Below, piece by piece: positions 5,223 through 5,578 of a DNA stretch of 5,578 bases; the stretch's first letter is position 1, and each line of letters begins with the position of its first letter. Both the position numbers and the translations under genes were made by a program. The notes beneath the pieces were generated by a model. The model saw only the letters and a list, made by a program, of their open reading frames with translations. It did not search any database and had not been told where the DNA came from. Source of the DNA: JBCBKZ01 sp039026975 (lineage in GTDB: Bacteria > Bacteroidota > Bacteroidia > J057); the NCBI GenBank assembly GCA_039026975.1, contig JBCCLI010000422.1:1-5578 (forward strand). Reading direction: 5' to 3'.

Positions 5223-5578
5223 CTATCTGGAAGTTAGTCGCTGGTCTTCATAACTCACTTTCCAAATTCTCCCAATTTTGGAATCTGAGATAAAGAGAGA
5301 GCCATCAGGTCCCTCCGCTAGCCCTACAGGTCTATAAGTAGAATTTCTCGGAGACTTCTCCTCTCCCGCAAAACCGTCCATGAAAATCTCATACTCCTTA
5401 GCAGGATTACCATTCTCGAAGGGGAGGAATACTACAAAGTAGCCTGCCTGTTCCAGAGGCGCTCTGTTCCACGAACCATGGAAAGCAATGAAAGCACCGT
5501 TCTTATATTTTTTAGGAAACTGTTCTCCTGTGTAGAAAAGAATATCATTGGGTGCCCAATGCCCAGGAAACCCATAAA
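5223..5578 (-). CDS. PQQ-dependent sugar (sorbosone-type) dehydrogenase, C-terminal part
   Basis: The last 117 codons are present; the gene enters from the right edge, and its stop is TAG at 5223-5225. The fragment contains the blocks DILFYTGEQFP, GAFIAFHGSWNR, GYFVVFLPFENG, YRPVGLAEGPDGSLFISD and GRIWKVSY. These match the closing blades of the beta-propeller in the soluble glucose/sorbosone dehydrogenase family, which oxidise sugars or aldoses in the periplasm using pyrroloquinoline quinone. The start, signal peptide and most cofactor-binding residues lie outside the window. The gene is immediately followed by the cytochrome c gene, with stop and start separated by 3 bp and in the same frame, which supports a dehydrogenase-cytochrome pair. 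Exact substrate is unknown; related propellers in this family also act on non-sugar substrates or have no proven activity. Confidence 0.88.
   Translation of the reverse strand, partial: YGFPGHWAPNDILFYTGEQFPKKYKNGAFIAFHGSWNRAPLEQAGYFVVFLPFENGNPAKEYEIFMDGFAGEEKSPRNSTYRPVGLAEGPDGSLFISDSKIGRIWKVSYEDQRLTSR

Noticed and set aside
23..5573. The 11-base string CCAGGAAACCC occurs at both ends (23-33 and 5563-5573), hinting at flanking repeats of a mobile element.
   Set aside because: Both copies are inside unrelated genes on the minus strand and simply encode Gly-Phe-Pro-Gly in each protein; the match does not extend further.

Overview
The window looks like a stretch of a Bacteroidota chromosome, probably a marine or otherwise free-living Cytophagia-type bacterium. 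The evidence is indirect. Start codons have no convincing Shine-Dalgarno sequences in front of them. Possible promoter elements of the TAnnTTTG type occur in the intergenic regions. There is a lipoprotein-anchored sulfatase and a CHAT-domain protein of a style common in that phylum. I cannot name a genus.

Layout from left to right. (1) Bases 1-171, minus strand: N-terminal part of a gamma-glutamylcyclotransferase (GGCT/AIG2-like) protein that runs off the left edge. (2) Bases 172-307: short divergent intergenic region with no convincing promoter. (3) Bases 308-751, plus strand: small four-helix membrane protein of unknown function. (4) Bases 797-2380, minus strand: a two-gene unit, transcribed as a small secreted protein (2066-2380) followed 33 bp later by a membrane-anchored CHAT (caspase-like) protease homologue (797-2032). 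(5) Bases 2381-2676: divergent control region with candidate promoters for both directions and two palindromes whose centres are 21 bp apart. (6) Bases 2677-4494, plus strand: complete S1-family lipoprotein sulfatase with a C-terminal beta-sandwich-like domain. (7) Bases 4495-4763: gene-poor convergent spacer with several short hairpins, one resembling the dispersed REP-like elements of Bacteroidota. (8) Bases 4764-5578, minus strand: a tight pair in which the end of a PQQ-dependent sugar (sorbosone-type) dehydrogenase is followed after only 3 bp by a lipoprotein cytochrome c, its likely electron acceptor.

How the genes may work together. The dehydrogenase and cytochrome form a recognisable periplasmic oxidation module. 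The sulfatase is a stand-alone desulfating enzyme for sulfated glycans or related esters; no glycoside hydrolase or SusCD pair lies beside it here. The least explained part is the CHAT pair. The larger protein should place its protease domain in the cytoplasm and a regulatory-like beta domain outside the membrane, and the smaller partner is exported to that same outer compartment. This suggests, but does not prove, a sensor-protease signalling or defence unit.
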